Shown: positions 35,538-46,476, counted from the stretch's first letter. The stretch is 64,000 bases of DNA from Tenrec ecaudatus (GCF_050624435.1 NC_134535.1:128640731-128704730), one strand, 5' to 3'. Program-made: numbers and translations. Notes: a model not told the origin generated them from the sequence alone.

Positions 35538-37120
35538 ACCCACCACGGACTCATTCCTTCCAGCACTTTGGCTAAACCATTAGTTAGAAAAAAGCACCAC
35601 ATGTGTGGAAAGGGATTGTGAAATGCCCAGAGACCACAGAGGATGGAGCATTGGTGAAGTCCCTCAGCATCCCAAGCCTGCGGATTGTTGATTCCCAGGA
35701 TTCCTTATTTTTCCACGTTGCTTTAACTCTGCTCTCTTGATTTTTTTTTTATTTTAGCAAAAGAACTGCTAAAGGACCACAAGCATAATAGCCCTGTCTG
35801 TATCTAGCAGGAAAGAACAGGTCGTACCATGGTTAGAATATAATGAAGTCAACGTAAGTGTTGCAATGTTTAGCATGGTATTGGACACGTAGGGAACCCT
35901 TATAGGGCCTCTATGAGTCCGAATCAAGTTGTGCTTTTGGTTTTATAGTTTATACTCGTAAACACCCTCACCTCCTACTGCACAATTCCTCCCATAGGAA
36001 TGTGGATCAATGAAGAGGACGGTGGAATCACAACATGCTCGGTGGCTGCTCCCAGCTCTGTTGTACAGTAACAGCCACACCCCTGTCTTCTCATCTGCTA
36101 TCCCGAGGGATTCAAATAAAGTCTTTAAAGCGCCTGGCCCATGTCCTGACAACAAGCTGGCCTTGAAGATGTAACTTCCGTTCCCTTCTCCTTTGTTGTT
36201 TAGATTAGCTCCTCTAATTTTAGAGTGCCCTGCTTATCCTAAGATGGGTGGAGAGACCCAGAGGGTGGCCCATCTCTAAGATCACACTCCCAAGAAGGAT
36301 TCTCAAACTTTCAGGTGGTGGTAAGCATGCAGGAAGCCCAATCATTCAGGAGCTAAGCCAGAGCTTATCACTTTACGTCTGGGCTAAGCCCATCCTCTAC
36401 CCTCAGGCAAGGACCCAATTAAAAAGCCGCTGGCCCATCTCCATCAAAGACCCTCTTATGTGTGGTGCTCCACGAACTTCCTTGGCAAGAAGTTCTTTCT
36501 GTTGTCTAACTGGCATCGCTTCTATTATAATTTGATCTCACTTCCTTTGCTCGGACTCTACAGGGGTGGGGGCAGGGAGAACAGCTGGTTCCCACCACCC
36601 CCACACTGGCCCTTCCGATACAGAGTGTTAATGCCAAAATCATAGGGTTCCAAAGTCCTGAACATTCTTCCTGTAGTAAAACTCGATCCAACTGAGTTGG
36701 GAGTTTTGTGGCTTAGATGTTAGCTGAATTGACCTCAATGAGTACCAGGCAGTCTGTGGGCAGCAAAAGATATTTCCTATGCCATGGGAGTGGGCCTCAT
36801 GGTCTTACTGTGGTGGCAGATGGAACAGGGCCCACCTGTCATCCCACGAGCCTTCTACCCAAGGTGTGAATGAAGAGGAAGTGCGTCTGCTAGTCAGGGC
36901 GGCAGACAGGGGCCATGGGAAACACAATCCTTTATGTTCTCCTAGAAGAACATGGGTGCCTAGAAGGAGAAATTTAAGTAGCCTATGGAGATATGAAAAG
37001 TTAATTGTCGAGGAATATACTTTGATTTCAAAAGATGCCATGTTCTCTGCCTGCTGATAAATTTCCATTTTGTTTTGATGATATGATCCAATTTTAACTG
37101 AAACAGAGGGAATACTTGTT
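35538..37120. other. mostly unassigned sequence
   Basis: A short AfroSINE-like tail is visible at 35886-35945 ('ctctatgagtccgaatcaag'). The remainder looks unique. Confidence 0.4.
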
Positions 37121-37389
37121 TTGAGTCATGTTTGGTAGAAATGTAAACTGGACTAAACCTTCTGAGGAGAAATTGTCAATTTTGCCTAAAAACCTCAAAA
37201 TACTCTTTATGAAAGCATTTCTCGTATTCTAGAAACATACTGAGAAGTATCTGCCAAATTACTTGAGTTATATTCATGGAAGCATATTTTTTTAGCAACT
37301 ACCGTGCCATTTTAGAACAGATTACATACCCCACAATAAAAACATACATTTAAGTAACCTATAGAAATATACTAATCTCATACTGTTCA
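37121..37389 (+). mobile_element. ancient LINE relic
   Basis: 'ggtagaaatgtaaactgg' and 'tattcatggaagcatatttt' recall the C-terminal ORF2 region of old L1 families. It is strongly eroded. Confidence 0.45.
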
Positions 37390-38680
37390 TGTCAGCTCAT
37401 CATACAACAGAAGCTTGTGTGTGGCTTTGATCTGTAAAATGATGACACCAATAGTGGAAATACTAGCAGGAACAGGTTTAATGCGGCTTCCAATCTAAGA
37501 AAGACTAAGACATAGGACACAGGAAGCTATTTCTAAGACAAAGGTATCAGTCAACCTCTCCTGAACTGCCATGGCGCCTTGTCTGATACAGAGCCGGAAG
37601 ACACATCTATCAGGTGGGAAGTTACTCAAAATACAGAAGGGGAAGAAGAGTCGACCTTCATGATGTGGGGAATGGGGTCAAGTTTCCAAGACCCTCATTT
37701 GCTGATGTGACATGACTCCAAAGGAGAACAAATAAAAAAGATCTATAAGCCTCCATTAATAATCGGGGTGGGGAAGGCATGAAGTTTAGGGACCTAGGAA
37801 AAGGGTAGGCTGTGCACAGGAAGTGGAGCACACAAAAATAGATGTCCTCACGGATACTTGCCATCCTGAAACAGACGGCCCTCTGGCCCGCTAGGCTGGG
37901 ATGCAACCTGAGGAGGAATGGCCTTGCATGTGACAATGACCCTAAGGTGCACCACAACATCCGCACGCATACAAAGCCGACCGGTGAACGTGACGATTAT
38001 TCCAGTTTATGTACCAACCACTAAAAGGAAAAATGAAGAGATTGAAGGTGTTTACCAACGTCTGGAGCCCTGGCGGCATAGGAGCCACACGGTCAGCTGC
38101 TGTTTGCAAGGTCAGCAGTTTGAAACCACCAGCTGCTCCTCGGGAGAAAGATGGGCTTTCCACTCCCATAAAGAGTTACAGTCTCAAAAACTCACAGAGA
38201 AAGTGCTACCCTGTCCTGTAGGATCGTGATGAGTTGGCATAGAATCGATGGCAGTGAATTTGGTTTTGATTTTAGTTTGTGTAGTCCGAAGTTGACCAAT
38301 CTATCAAGATGAACTGATAATGACTGGCTCTTAAAAGGCCAAAGTTGGAAATAGAGTAGAATTGGTCATTAGAAAACAGGACCTCAGCGAAAGGAACGAT
38401 GGCAGAGCTCACACGACAGAGTTTTGCAAACCCAACGACTTCTTCATGGCAAATACATTTTTCCAACAACATAAATAGTGATTATATACACAGAACTTGC
38501 CAGATGGAATACACGAGAATCCGTTAGATTACATCTGTGGAAAGAGATGATAGAGGAGCCCAATATCATTAGTCAGAACAACGACAATGACCAGCAATAG
38601 GCAAGAACAAACCATCAATATGCAAGTTCAAGTTGAAACCAAAGAAAATGATAGCATGTCTATAAGAGCTAAAGAAACTC
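37390..38680 (+). mobile_element. RTE/BovB-type LINE, 5' half, broken
   Basis: RTE elements encode one protein with an apurinic-type endonuclease followed by a reverse transcriptase. The non-coding 5' end is recognisable at 37390-37620. Endonuclease wording appears at 37950-38060 ('RPVNVTIIPVYVPTTKRKNEE') and again after a SINE insertion at 38415-38660 ('FCKPNDFFMANTFFQQHK', then a stop). Frameshifts and stops are present throughout. The AfroSINE at 38065-38275 splits the endonuclease, and a second SINE follows at 38689. The matching 3' half lies in the same orientation at 42938-44372, beyond an inserted L1. Confidence 0.85.
38065..38275 (+). mobile_element. AfroSINE inserted in RTE
   Basis: Near-consensus copy: head 'gagccctggcggcatagg', box B-like 'gtttgaaaccaccagctgct', tail 'cgatggcagtgaatttggtt'. 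RTE sequence resumes after it. Confidence 0.93.
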
Positions 38681-38688
38681 CCACAATG

Positions 38689-38825
38689 GGGGCTACTGAC
38701 CTCAATGTTAGCACTTTTAAAGCACCCGCTGCTCTGGAAAGGAAACAATTTCTACTCCCACAAAGAGTTAGTCTCAGAAGCCCAGAGAGGCCGGTCTGCT
38801 CTGACGCTCTGACGCTCTGACTAGG
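38689..38825 (+). mobile_element. AfroSINE fragment
   Basis: 'cactcccacaaagagttagt'-type central block after 'agcacccgctgctctggaaa'. It ends in three 'gctctgac'-like units at 38798-38820. Confidence 0.75.
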
Positions 38826-39121
38826 AAGCACGTCAGTGGAAATGCGTGGGAGCACGGAAGTCTAAGTGCTCAGAGGAAGAACAGTGACGGAAATCAGAAG
38901 ATATATGGAAACCGTCCAGTGGACTAGTGGACCACCCAAACCCAGTCTCCTCAACCATGCGACCAGAAGAACTCCATGGTCCCGGGCTCCCACTATCAAC
39001 TGCTCGGAAAACAAACACATTAGAAGGCACTAGGTAGAGAGTGGAAGGAAAACATGGAACAAAACTCAAAAGTATCAGAGGCATGGATTAGATACACCTT
39101 AAAATAATTAAACATCACTTC
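38826..39121. other. unassigned spacer next to inverted L1
   Basis: About 300 bp that I cannot place. It lies between the SINE and the 5' border of the inverted L1. Confidence 0.35.
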
Positions 39122-40126
39122 CTGTCGGTCCCGTTGTTTTTCCTCCAGATAGTTCATCCAGCCTGTCCTATTCAGACAGACCTGTGGAGTCACTAACATG
39201 CACGAAAACTAGACAGAGGAAAACAAAGCAACAGTATACAACCAGACAACAAAACAACAAAAACAAACCACTGACAAAGAACAGAACAAAACAGTTCACA
39301 AGAGAAAAGCTTGTAGTTAGTTCAGGGATCGTTTGCTGGCCCTTAGGAGTGTTTTCCAGTCCAGTCTGTTGGGGCACCACGCCCTGGCCCCAAAGTCCAC
39401 TTTCAGCATTCCGTGGGGACCTTGCCACTCCATTCCCTTGCTGTTCCGCTGCACTCCCCCAGTGATTTGCCTCAGTGTGGTGGGATCAGGTCAGGTGCAA
39501 TTCCCACACTGTGTCTCCGGTGCTGTCCCCTGTATCGCCCTTAGTCACTGAGGGGCATCATGTCTCATAGTAGGGCCAGCCATGTTGTTCTCTCTGTGGA
39601 CTGGCTGCTCTACTCAGGAACATCATCATCACGGCCTGGTGGGCCTGGCTGTGCTCCACTCTCTCCTCCTGCCCCTTCATCTGCTCCTGTGTGCTCTGAT
39701 CAAATATGTCCATCTCCCATAGCTGCAGAGTCAATGTCGTCCTTTGGAACAAATTCTTTTTGGGGGAGGGGCAGGAATCCACTTAATTTATGGTGCTGGG
39801 GCCAGCCTCCCAGACCTCTCCACCGATTCCCTCCTCCATTCACACCTTGCGACACTGGGTTGAAGTCTGGTCCCACTTTCCCTGTGGAGATATAAACAAT
39901 ACCCTCCCCTTGGGTGGATTAATGCCCCATGACCCCACTACCCTTTTCTTCCTTGTATTCATCCTTTTGTTTTCCTTTCCCCACCTCCTCCACCATTGTC
40001 TACCATGTACATCCCTGGTTTTGGTCTGGTCTCTTCCATACTACACCGTCTTCACCCCTAAAATGTTTGTATACAGTAGCTTTTTTCCCTATGCCACTTT
40101 TGCTTTAAAAAAATTTTTTTTTTTAA

Positions 40127-41217
40127 TTCTTACCTCAGCGGACTCATGTTGTACTTGTCCTTTTGTGCCTGACTTACTTCGCTTAGCATGATTTCCTCCA
40201 GTTCTTCCCATGCTGCTATGTGCCTCATACGTTCATCACTGCTTTTTAGTGATGCGTAGTATTCCATTGTATGTATATACCACAGTTTTTTAATCCAATC
40301 GTCAGTTGATGGAAATTTGGGTTGCTTCCAACTCCTTGCAATTGTGAACTGTGCCGCAATGAACATTGGAGCACAGATGTCTGGTCTTGGTTTGTTTCTT
40401 GCCTCTTCTGGGTATATGCCCAGTAGGGGGATTGCTGGGTCATATGGTAACTCTATTTCCATCTGTTTTAGGTATCGCCAGATTGATTTCCATAGTGGCT
40501 GTACGTACTTATAGTCACACCAGCAGTGGATAAGAATTCCTGTCTCCCCACAGCCCCTCCAACACTTGTTGCTTTCTGATTTTTTGAATTGGGCTACCTT
40601 TGAGGGTGTCAGGTGGTACCTCATTGTTGTTTTAATTTGCATTTCTCTTATGGCTAAAGATCGGGAACATTTTCTCATATGTTTGTTGGCCATTCGGATT
40701 TCTGCCCCTGTGAAACTTCTGTTCAAGTCCTTTGCCCACCTTTCAAGTGGGCTATTGGTTTTTTTCTTTTTGGAAGCTAGCAGAGTACTGTAGATTTTAG
40801 TAATAAGGCCTTTGTCTGATGTGTCATTGCTAAAGATGTTTTCCCAGTCTGTGGACTCTCTTATTACTCTCTTGGTGAATTCTTTAGATGTACACAAGTG
40901 TTTTATCTTCAGTATATCCCATTTGTCGATTTGTGCCTCTTCTGTGTTTGTGTCCTTCCCTATTTCTGATAGCCTGTGTATTCCCTGCGCCAAAGTTCTC
41001 AAGTTGGTCCCAATTCCCTCATTGATGGCCCTAATAGTTTGGGGTTTAACTTCAAGGTCTGTGATCCACCTTGAGTTTATTCTTGTGCATGGAGTGAGAT
41101 AAGGGTCTTGCTTCATTTTTCTGCATGTTGATATCCATTTTTTCCAGCACCACTTGTTATAAGAGGGCATCTGCTTCCCATTTGATCTTTTTGGGGCCCT
41201 TGTCAAAGATCAGCTGT
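40127..41217 (-). pseudogene. L1 ORF2 C-terminal fragment, open frame of about 358 codons
   Basis: This is the C-terminal third of L1 ORF2p, read on the minus strand and truncated at the inversion breakpoint, so there is no start codon. From the N-side it shows 'INSRWITDLEVKPQTIRAI', 'MRKCSRSLAIREMQIKTTM', the cysteine-rich motif '[16 protein letters not shown]', 'PAIPLLGIYPEEARNKPRP' and 'WIKKLWYIHTMEYYASL'. The C-terminus is at about 40130. All of these follow the L1 order. No stop interrupts it, in contrast to the 18.4 kb copy. It lacks the endonuclease and reverse-transcriptase domains and cannot act alone. Confidence 0.93.
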
Positions 41218-42805
41218 GTGTTAACAAACCCAGGGACAAGGGAAAAACATGGGACCCCAAATGGTAGAGAAGGGGGAGTGGCAGGCTTGGTGGGAAATGA
41301 TCAAGGGTAAGGTTGCTTAGAGAAGAGGTATCCTCTAGCCCAGGTGGCGATGAAGCATGGTAGTAGGACAGGAGGAAGGTCAAGGGAGATGGAGGAAAGA
41401 GCTAGGAGTCAAAGGGCATTCATGGAGGTCTAGACAAAGACATGTACATGCAAATATATATAGGAGGATGGGGAAATAGATCTATGTGTCTATATTTATA
41501 GGTCAAGTATTAAGGTGGCGGAAGGACCTTGGGCCTCTACTCAAACACTCCCTCAATGCATGAATACCTTCTTTTATTAAATTGGAACTCTATGATGCTC
41601 ACTCTCCCGACACAACGGCTGAAGCCAAAGTGGGTGAACAAGTAAATGTGGTGAAGAAAGCTGATGGTGCCCGGCTATCAAAAGAGATAGTGACTGGGGT
41701 CTTAAAGGCTTGAAGATAAACAAGCGGCCATCTAGCTCAGAAGCAACAAAGTCCACATGGAAGAACACACCAGCCTGTGTGATCGAGTGGTCCCAAAGGG
41801 ATCAGTTACCAGGCATCAAAGAACAAAAAATCATATCATTGACTGCACACCTCCATGATAGGATCGCTGAAGACAAATGGGTGCATAAGCAAATGTGGTG
41901 AAGAAAGCTGATGGTGCCCGGCTATCAAAAGAGATAGTGTCTGGGGTCTTAAAGGCTTGAAGGTGAACAAGCGGCCATCTCGCTCAGAAGCAAATAAGCC
42001 CACATGGAAGAAGCACACCGGCCAGTGCAATCACGAGGTGCCCAAGGGACCAGGTATAAGGCATCATGCAAAAAAAAAAAGATATAAGTGTGTGTATGTA
42101 TGTGTATATATGTATATATATATATGTATGTGTATATATGTATATATATATATCATATTAAATGAAGGGGGAAGTGCAGAGTGGAGACCCAAGGCCCAAG
42201 TGTCGGCCAATGGAGATCCCCTCATAGAGGGGTTTAGGAGAGGAGATGAGTTAATTAGGGTGTGAGGTAGTATCGATGAAGAACACAGCTTTCACCCAGA
42301 TCCTGGATGCTTCCTCCCCCCAACTACCATGATCCGAATTCTACCTTGCAGGGCTGGATAGGACAGAGGCTGTACACTGGTACATATGAGGGTTGGAGGT
42401 ACAGGGAATCCAGGGCGGATGATACCTTCAGGCCCAAGGGTGTGAGGGACGATGCTGGGAGAGTGGAGGGTGAGTGGGTTGGAAAGGGGGAACTGATTAC
42501 AAGGATCCACATGTGACCTCTTCCCTGGGAGAGGCACAGCAGAGAAGGGGGGAAGGGAGACTCCGGATAGGGCAAGATATGACAAAATAACGATGTATAA
42601 ATTACCAAGGGCATATGAGGGAGGGGGAATGGGGAGGGAGGGGGAAAAAAAAAAGAGGACCTGATGCAAGGGGCTTAAGTGGAGAGCAAATGCCTTGAGA
42701 ATGATTGGGGCAGGGAATGTATGGATGTGCTTTATACAATTGATGTATGTATATGTATGGATTGTGGTAAGAGTTGTGAGTCCCTAATAAAATGTAAAAG
42801 AAGAA
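41218..42805 (+). other. L1 3' UTR, young subfamily, sense part of inverted element
   Basis: Begins 'ttaacaaacccagggacaag', equivalent to 25087 in the older L1. It contains tandem units at 41648 and 41895, a TA/TG microsatellite interruption (42088-42151), the G-rich tract (42619-42645) and AATAAA at 42786. Confidence 0.9.
42088..42151. repeat. TATG/TA microsatellite
   Basis: Impure 'tgtatatatg' repetition expanded within the L1 3' UTR, probably grown from an A-run. Confidence 0.9.
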
Positions 42806-42937
42806 AAGAGAAAAAAATGACTAGGGCAAAGACTGTACAGATGTGCTTTATACAATTGATGTATGTATATGTATGAACTGTGAAAAGAATTGTATCAGCC
42901 CCAATAAATAAATAAATTTTTAAAAAAAATAAACATT

Positions 42938-43070
42938 TAAGACTCATTAAAAACCTCCAGTTTGTTTGGGACAAGCCTTGCTTCCGTGAAAATGAAGAGG
43001 GCTTGAAACACCCACTGATAAAAGTCAAGTGGGAATTTCACCACAACAACAGTTTGGACTACACCTATAG

Positions 43071-43106
<36 letters not shown>

Positions 43107-43262
43107 GGTCAGTAAATGAAAAACGATGGAATTTATCAAGAATTTCATTTCACTTGGATCAACAATCAACATCCATGTAAGCAGCAGTTCAGAATGGAAT
43201 AATGTCTTGCATTGGGCAAATCTGTTGCAAAAGACTTCTCTAAAGTAATAAAAACAATGATA
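42938..43262 (+). mobile_element. RTE/BovB-type LINE, internal fragment
   Basis: 'gactcattaaaaacctcc', 'gaagagggcttgaaacaccc' and, after a CA microsatellite (43072-43104), 'ttcatttcacttggatcaac' and 'gcattgggcaaatctgttgc' follow the RTE order. The fragment is cut by an L1 tail at about 43266 and resumes at 43935. Confidence 0.88.
43072..43104. repeat. (CA)n microsatellite inside RTE
   Basis: Pure CA repeat of about 16 units between two RTE blocks. Confidence 0.95.
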
Positions 43263-43265
43263 CCA

Positions 43266-43932
43266 GCCGTCAAAGGGATCAGGTATCAATCATCAAGGAA
43301 CAAAAAATCACATCATTGTAAATGTGGGTGAGTACAGAGTGGAGACTCAAAGCCCATTGGTAGCCAACCGGACATCCCCTTACTGAAGGGTTGTGGGGAG
43401 GAGATGAGCCTGTCAGGATGCAGGGTAGCAACGATGAAACATATAACTCTCCTCTAGTTCTTAAATACTTCCTCCCTCCACTATCTTGATCCAAATCTGG
43501 CTAGACCAGAGGATGTACGTAGGTACAGAGAGCAACTGGAAACACAGGGAATCCAGGACAGATAAGTCCTTCAGGACCAGTGGTGAGAGTGGCGATGCCT
43601 GGAAGATGGAGGGAATGTGGGGTAGAAAAGGGGAACTGATTACAAGAATCTACATATAGCCTCCTCCCTGGGGGATGGACAGCAGAGAAGAAGGCAGGGG
43701 GAGACGTTGCTCAGTGTAACATATGACAAAATAATCATAATTTATGAATGATGAAGGATTCATGAGGTAGGGGGAGGGAGGGGAAAAATGAGCAGCAGAT
43801 ATTAAGGGCTCAAGTAGAAGGCAAATATTTTGAGAATGATGATGGCAACAAATGTACATATGTTCTCAACACAATGGATATATGTATGAATTGTGATCAG
43901 AATTGTACGAGCCCCCAATAAAAAAATTTTAA
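43266..43932 (+). mobile_element. L1 3' UTR fragment, older subfamily, inserted in RTE
   Basis: From 'aaagggatcaggtatcaatc' to the AATAAA and A-rich end near 43917-43932. The G-rich tract is at about 43768-43785. The 6 bp 'atacca' occurs on both sides (43260-43265 and 43933-43938), compatible with a short target duplication. Confidence 0.88.
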
Positions 43933-44372
43933 ATACCAATTTGAGGATTAAGCGTGCACCCAATCCAAGTCCTGGAATTTTCAACTGCCTCACAGACATG
44001 TAAAAGTAGGTCAATGAATAAGGAAGATTATGCATTTTAATTATGTTGTGGACAAAGTATATGAAATATTCCATGAGCTGTCAGAAGAAAAAGCAATTCT
44101 ATCTTGGAAGAAGTACCGAGTGTCCCTTAGAAGATGGACAGACGTTATCTTCAGTACTTTGAACGTGCTCTCAGTAGGGACAAGATACCGGAGAAGGATA
44201 TCCTACTGGATAAAGTAGAGGTCCAGGCAAAAGGAAGCCAGTGGTCGCAGGAATGGGTTCAAACACACCAGTGGTTGTAAGGATGACAATGGATTGCCAG
44301 TAGTTCATTCTATTATGCAGAGGGTCACTATAAATCAGAAACAACACAACGGCACCTGAACAGACCACCCAC
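43933..44372 (+). mobile_element. RTE/BovB-type LINE, 3' end
   Basis: It continues the 42.9 kb fragment without loss: 'ttgaggattaagcgtgcacc', 'gcctcacagacatgtaaaag', 'cttggaagaagtaccgagtg', then the RTE tail 'gggtcactataaatcagaaa' and 'acggcacctgaac'. Coding frames are broken. Confidence 0.88.
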
Positions 44373-44427
44373 TAAATATGACAGACAAGAGATGAAAGAC
44401 TTAGAAAACTGGTCAGGCTATAATTAA

Positions 44428-44640
44428 GCAAAACCAACCAAACTCACTGCCATTCAGTTGATTCTGGCTCATAGTGACCCTACAGGGCAAGATAGAACAG
44501 CCCATGTGCAATTCAACGACTGTCATTCTTTATAGGAGCAGAAGGCTTCATCTTTCTCCCAAGGAGTGGCTGACGGTTTTGAACTGCTGACCTTGTTGTT
44601 AGCAGCCAAAAGAGTAACCACTACACCACCGGGGCTCCTC
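44428..44640 (-). mobile_element. AfroSINE (antisense)
   Basis: Full layout in reverse: 'actcactgccattcagttga', 'gcttcatctttctcccaagg', 'gaactgctgaccttgttgtt' and 'ccactacaccaccggggctc'. Confidence 0.93.
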
Positions 44641-44705
44641 TATTAAATGAAACACAGGGATCAAAATAATATAATATTTATTTACAACCTTGATATCTGT
44701 ACCCA

Positions 44706-44772
44706 TCTATCCATCCATCCATCCATCCATCCATCCATCCATCCATCCATCCATCCATCCATCCATCCATCC

Positions 44773-44842
<70 letters not shown>
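44706..44842. repeat. compound (CCAT)n-(CTAT)n microsatellite
   Basis: About 17 CCAT units (44708-44775) pass directly into about 17 CTAT units. This is a likely highly variable locus. Confidence 0.97.
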
Positions 44843-44914
44843 GGACCAGTGAATCTGAATGGGTACGGACCAGCATAGTAACTGTGATTAGGTCTCGGTG
44901 TGAACATTATTGAA

Positions 44915-45120
44915 AACAACAACAGCAGCAAACAGCTGCTGTGGAGTTGTGTCAGACGGACTCATGGCAATCTCTCTGCATCGGAGAACTGTGCTGGATG
45001 GGACTTTCGATGGCTGGTTTGGGGAAGCAGGATTACAAAGGCTTTCTATCAAAATGCCAAACCACCACCTTCTCACTTAGCAACACGAAGGTATAAGCTG
45101 CACCACCAGTGGCTCCCGGG
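44915..45120 (-). mobile_element. AfroSINE variant (antisense)
   Basis: 'gacggactcatggcaatctc', 'ggctggtttggggaagcagg' and 'gcaccaccagtggctccc' follow the antisense order. Confidence 0.75.
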
Positions 45121-45509
45121 GACATTGCAGATCATTTTAATTTTCTAATGTAGTGATTCTTAAAGTCTAGATGATGGACTCTGACAGCGGTGCCATGAGC
45201 CCATGTTACATGTATGTGTACTAAGAGAAATAAAAATGTGATCTTTTAAAATAAAAGCATGCAAGACAGCCCTGCCGAAACCTTCCTATCAAAAGGGAAA
45301 GCCAACATGAGAAATCGGGGGTCTCTGAGGGAGAGTATATAAGTTAGAGAGATGTAAGCAGGGACGGACCATGACTTTGCCTCTGTAAGGTGCGGACGGG
45401 GAGCAGCACAGCTTGGGTGTTTCCATATGAACCTGAGAAATGTTTGAGTTCCATCTGGCCGAACGACCTCCTCTTTCAATAAATGCTCATGCAAATATTT
45501 GCTCAAAAG
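45121..45509. other. unassigned sequence
   Basis: No recognised feature. A minus-strand frame here extends into the neighbouring L1M and is antisense noise. Confidence 0.35.
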
Positions 45510-46085
45510 TAACTTCCTATCACCCAACACTTCAACCCCTAGGTCTGTCCTGCAAGAAATGAAAAGACGTGTCCATGGAGAGACTTCAATGTGAATGTTC
45601 TTAACAGCACTATTGAGTATAGGCAAAGAGTGGAAACGCCCCAAATGCCCATCAATGGATGCGCAAATAAACAAAATGTGGTGAGTCTATACCACGGAAA
45701 GCTATTTGGCAATAAAAAGGAACAGAGTGCTGATAAATGCTAAAATGTGGATGGACTTGAAACGCATTCTGCTAAGAGATAGAAGTCAGACATAAAAACA
45801 CTGCCTAGTGTATGGTTCCATTTATAGGAAATATCCAAAAGAGGCAAATTCATAGAGATGGAAAGTAGATTAGTGCTTCCCCAGGGCTGGGCAGGGGATG
45901 GAAGGGGGACTTGGCAGTGACTGCAGATGGGCATGAGGTTTCTTTTAGGGATGGTGGAAACGGTCTAAAATTAGATTGTGCTGGTGTGCACAACCCCACA
46001 AGTACACTAAATACCACTGATCTGTACATTTAAAATAAGATAAAAATGTATGTAAGTTGTATCTCCATAAAACTGTGTTTAAGAA
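45510..46085 (+). mobile_element. ancient L1M 3' end
   Basis: Old mammalian L1 wording is clear: 'caaatgcccatcaatggatg', 'ttggcaataaaaaggaac', 'ccatttataggaaatatcca', 'ttagtgcttccccagggctg', 'accactgatctgtacattta' and the terminal 'atctccataaaactgtg'. It covers the ORF2 end plus 3' UTR. Confidence 0.9.
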
Positions 46086-46109
46086 GTACCCTGAGGTGAT
46101 AGACTTGGG

Positions 46110-46210
46110 GAGCACTACCTTCTGCCTGTATTTACTCATTCATCAAATATTTTTCAAGTGCCCACAACTGACCAGCTGGGAAAAGATATTCTAGGAATAA
46201 GCGCGCACAA
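46110..46210 (-). mobile_element. possible LINE-2 relic
   Basis: 'ttactcattcatcaaatatt' followed by 'ttcaagtgcccacaa' resembles the antisense L2 end. The call is weak. Confidence 0.4.
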
Positions 46211-46237
46211 GAAACAGAAACTAGCAACTGGACTGGT

Positions 46238-46476
46238 TGGTTCACTGCGTTGGATCGGCAATGACTTCAAGCTCGACCCTATGCACAATGGAACAAAGCA
46301 CTGTCTGGTCCTGCCCCATCCCCGTGCTGCGTGGTGGACCACACAGTGTTCCATTGGGACCCATCGGGGTGCAATTGGCTGTTTTTCAGAAGCAGATCAC
46401 CAAGACAATCTTTCTAGTCTGTCTTAGTCTAGATGCTCCTCCTAGCAACACACTAGCCTCCACTGACAGATGAGTG
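46238..46476 (-). mobile_element. non-autonomous RTE derivative (copy C, antisense)
   Basis: In reverse: the RTE 3' tail ('cctatgcacaatggaacaaa', 'ctgtctggtcctgccccatc') joins directly to RTE 5' wording ('cttagtctagatgctcctcc', 'agcaacacactagcctccac'). Confidence 0.68.

Larger units (their letters stand above)
39122..42930 (+). mobile_element. young L1 with 5' inversion (twin-priming structure)
   Basis: The left 2.1 kb (39122-41217) is L1 in reverse orientation, covering the ORF2 C-terminus and the first 1 kb of 3' UTR. The right part (41218-42805) is in sense orientation. It continues the same 3' UTR about 45 bp further on, down to AATAAA (42786-42791). Such an inversion plus small deletion is the classical twin-priming form of L1 insertion. 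An extra 3'-terminal copy (about 42806-42930) follows. The ORF2 fragment is still open, indicating youth. Confidence 0.9.

Noticed and set aside
44706..44842. CRISPR-like array of regular repeats
   Set aside because: The repeat unit is four bases with no spacers, so it is a eukaryotic microsatellite.
45246..45674. 142-codon minus-strand frame
   Set aside because: Largely antisense to an ancient L1M 3' end.
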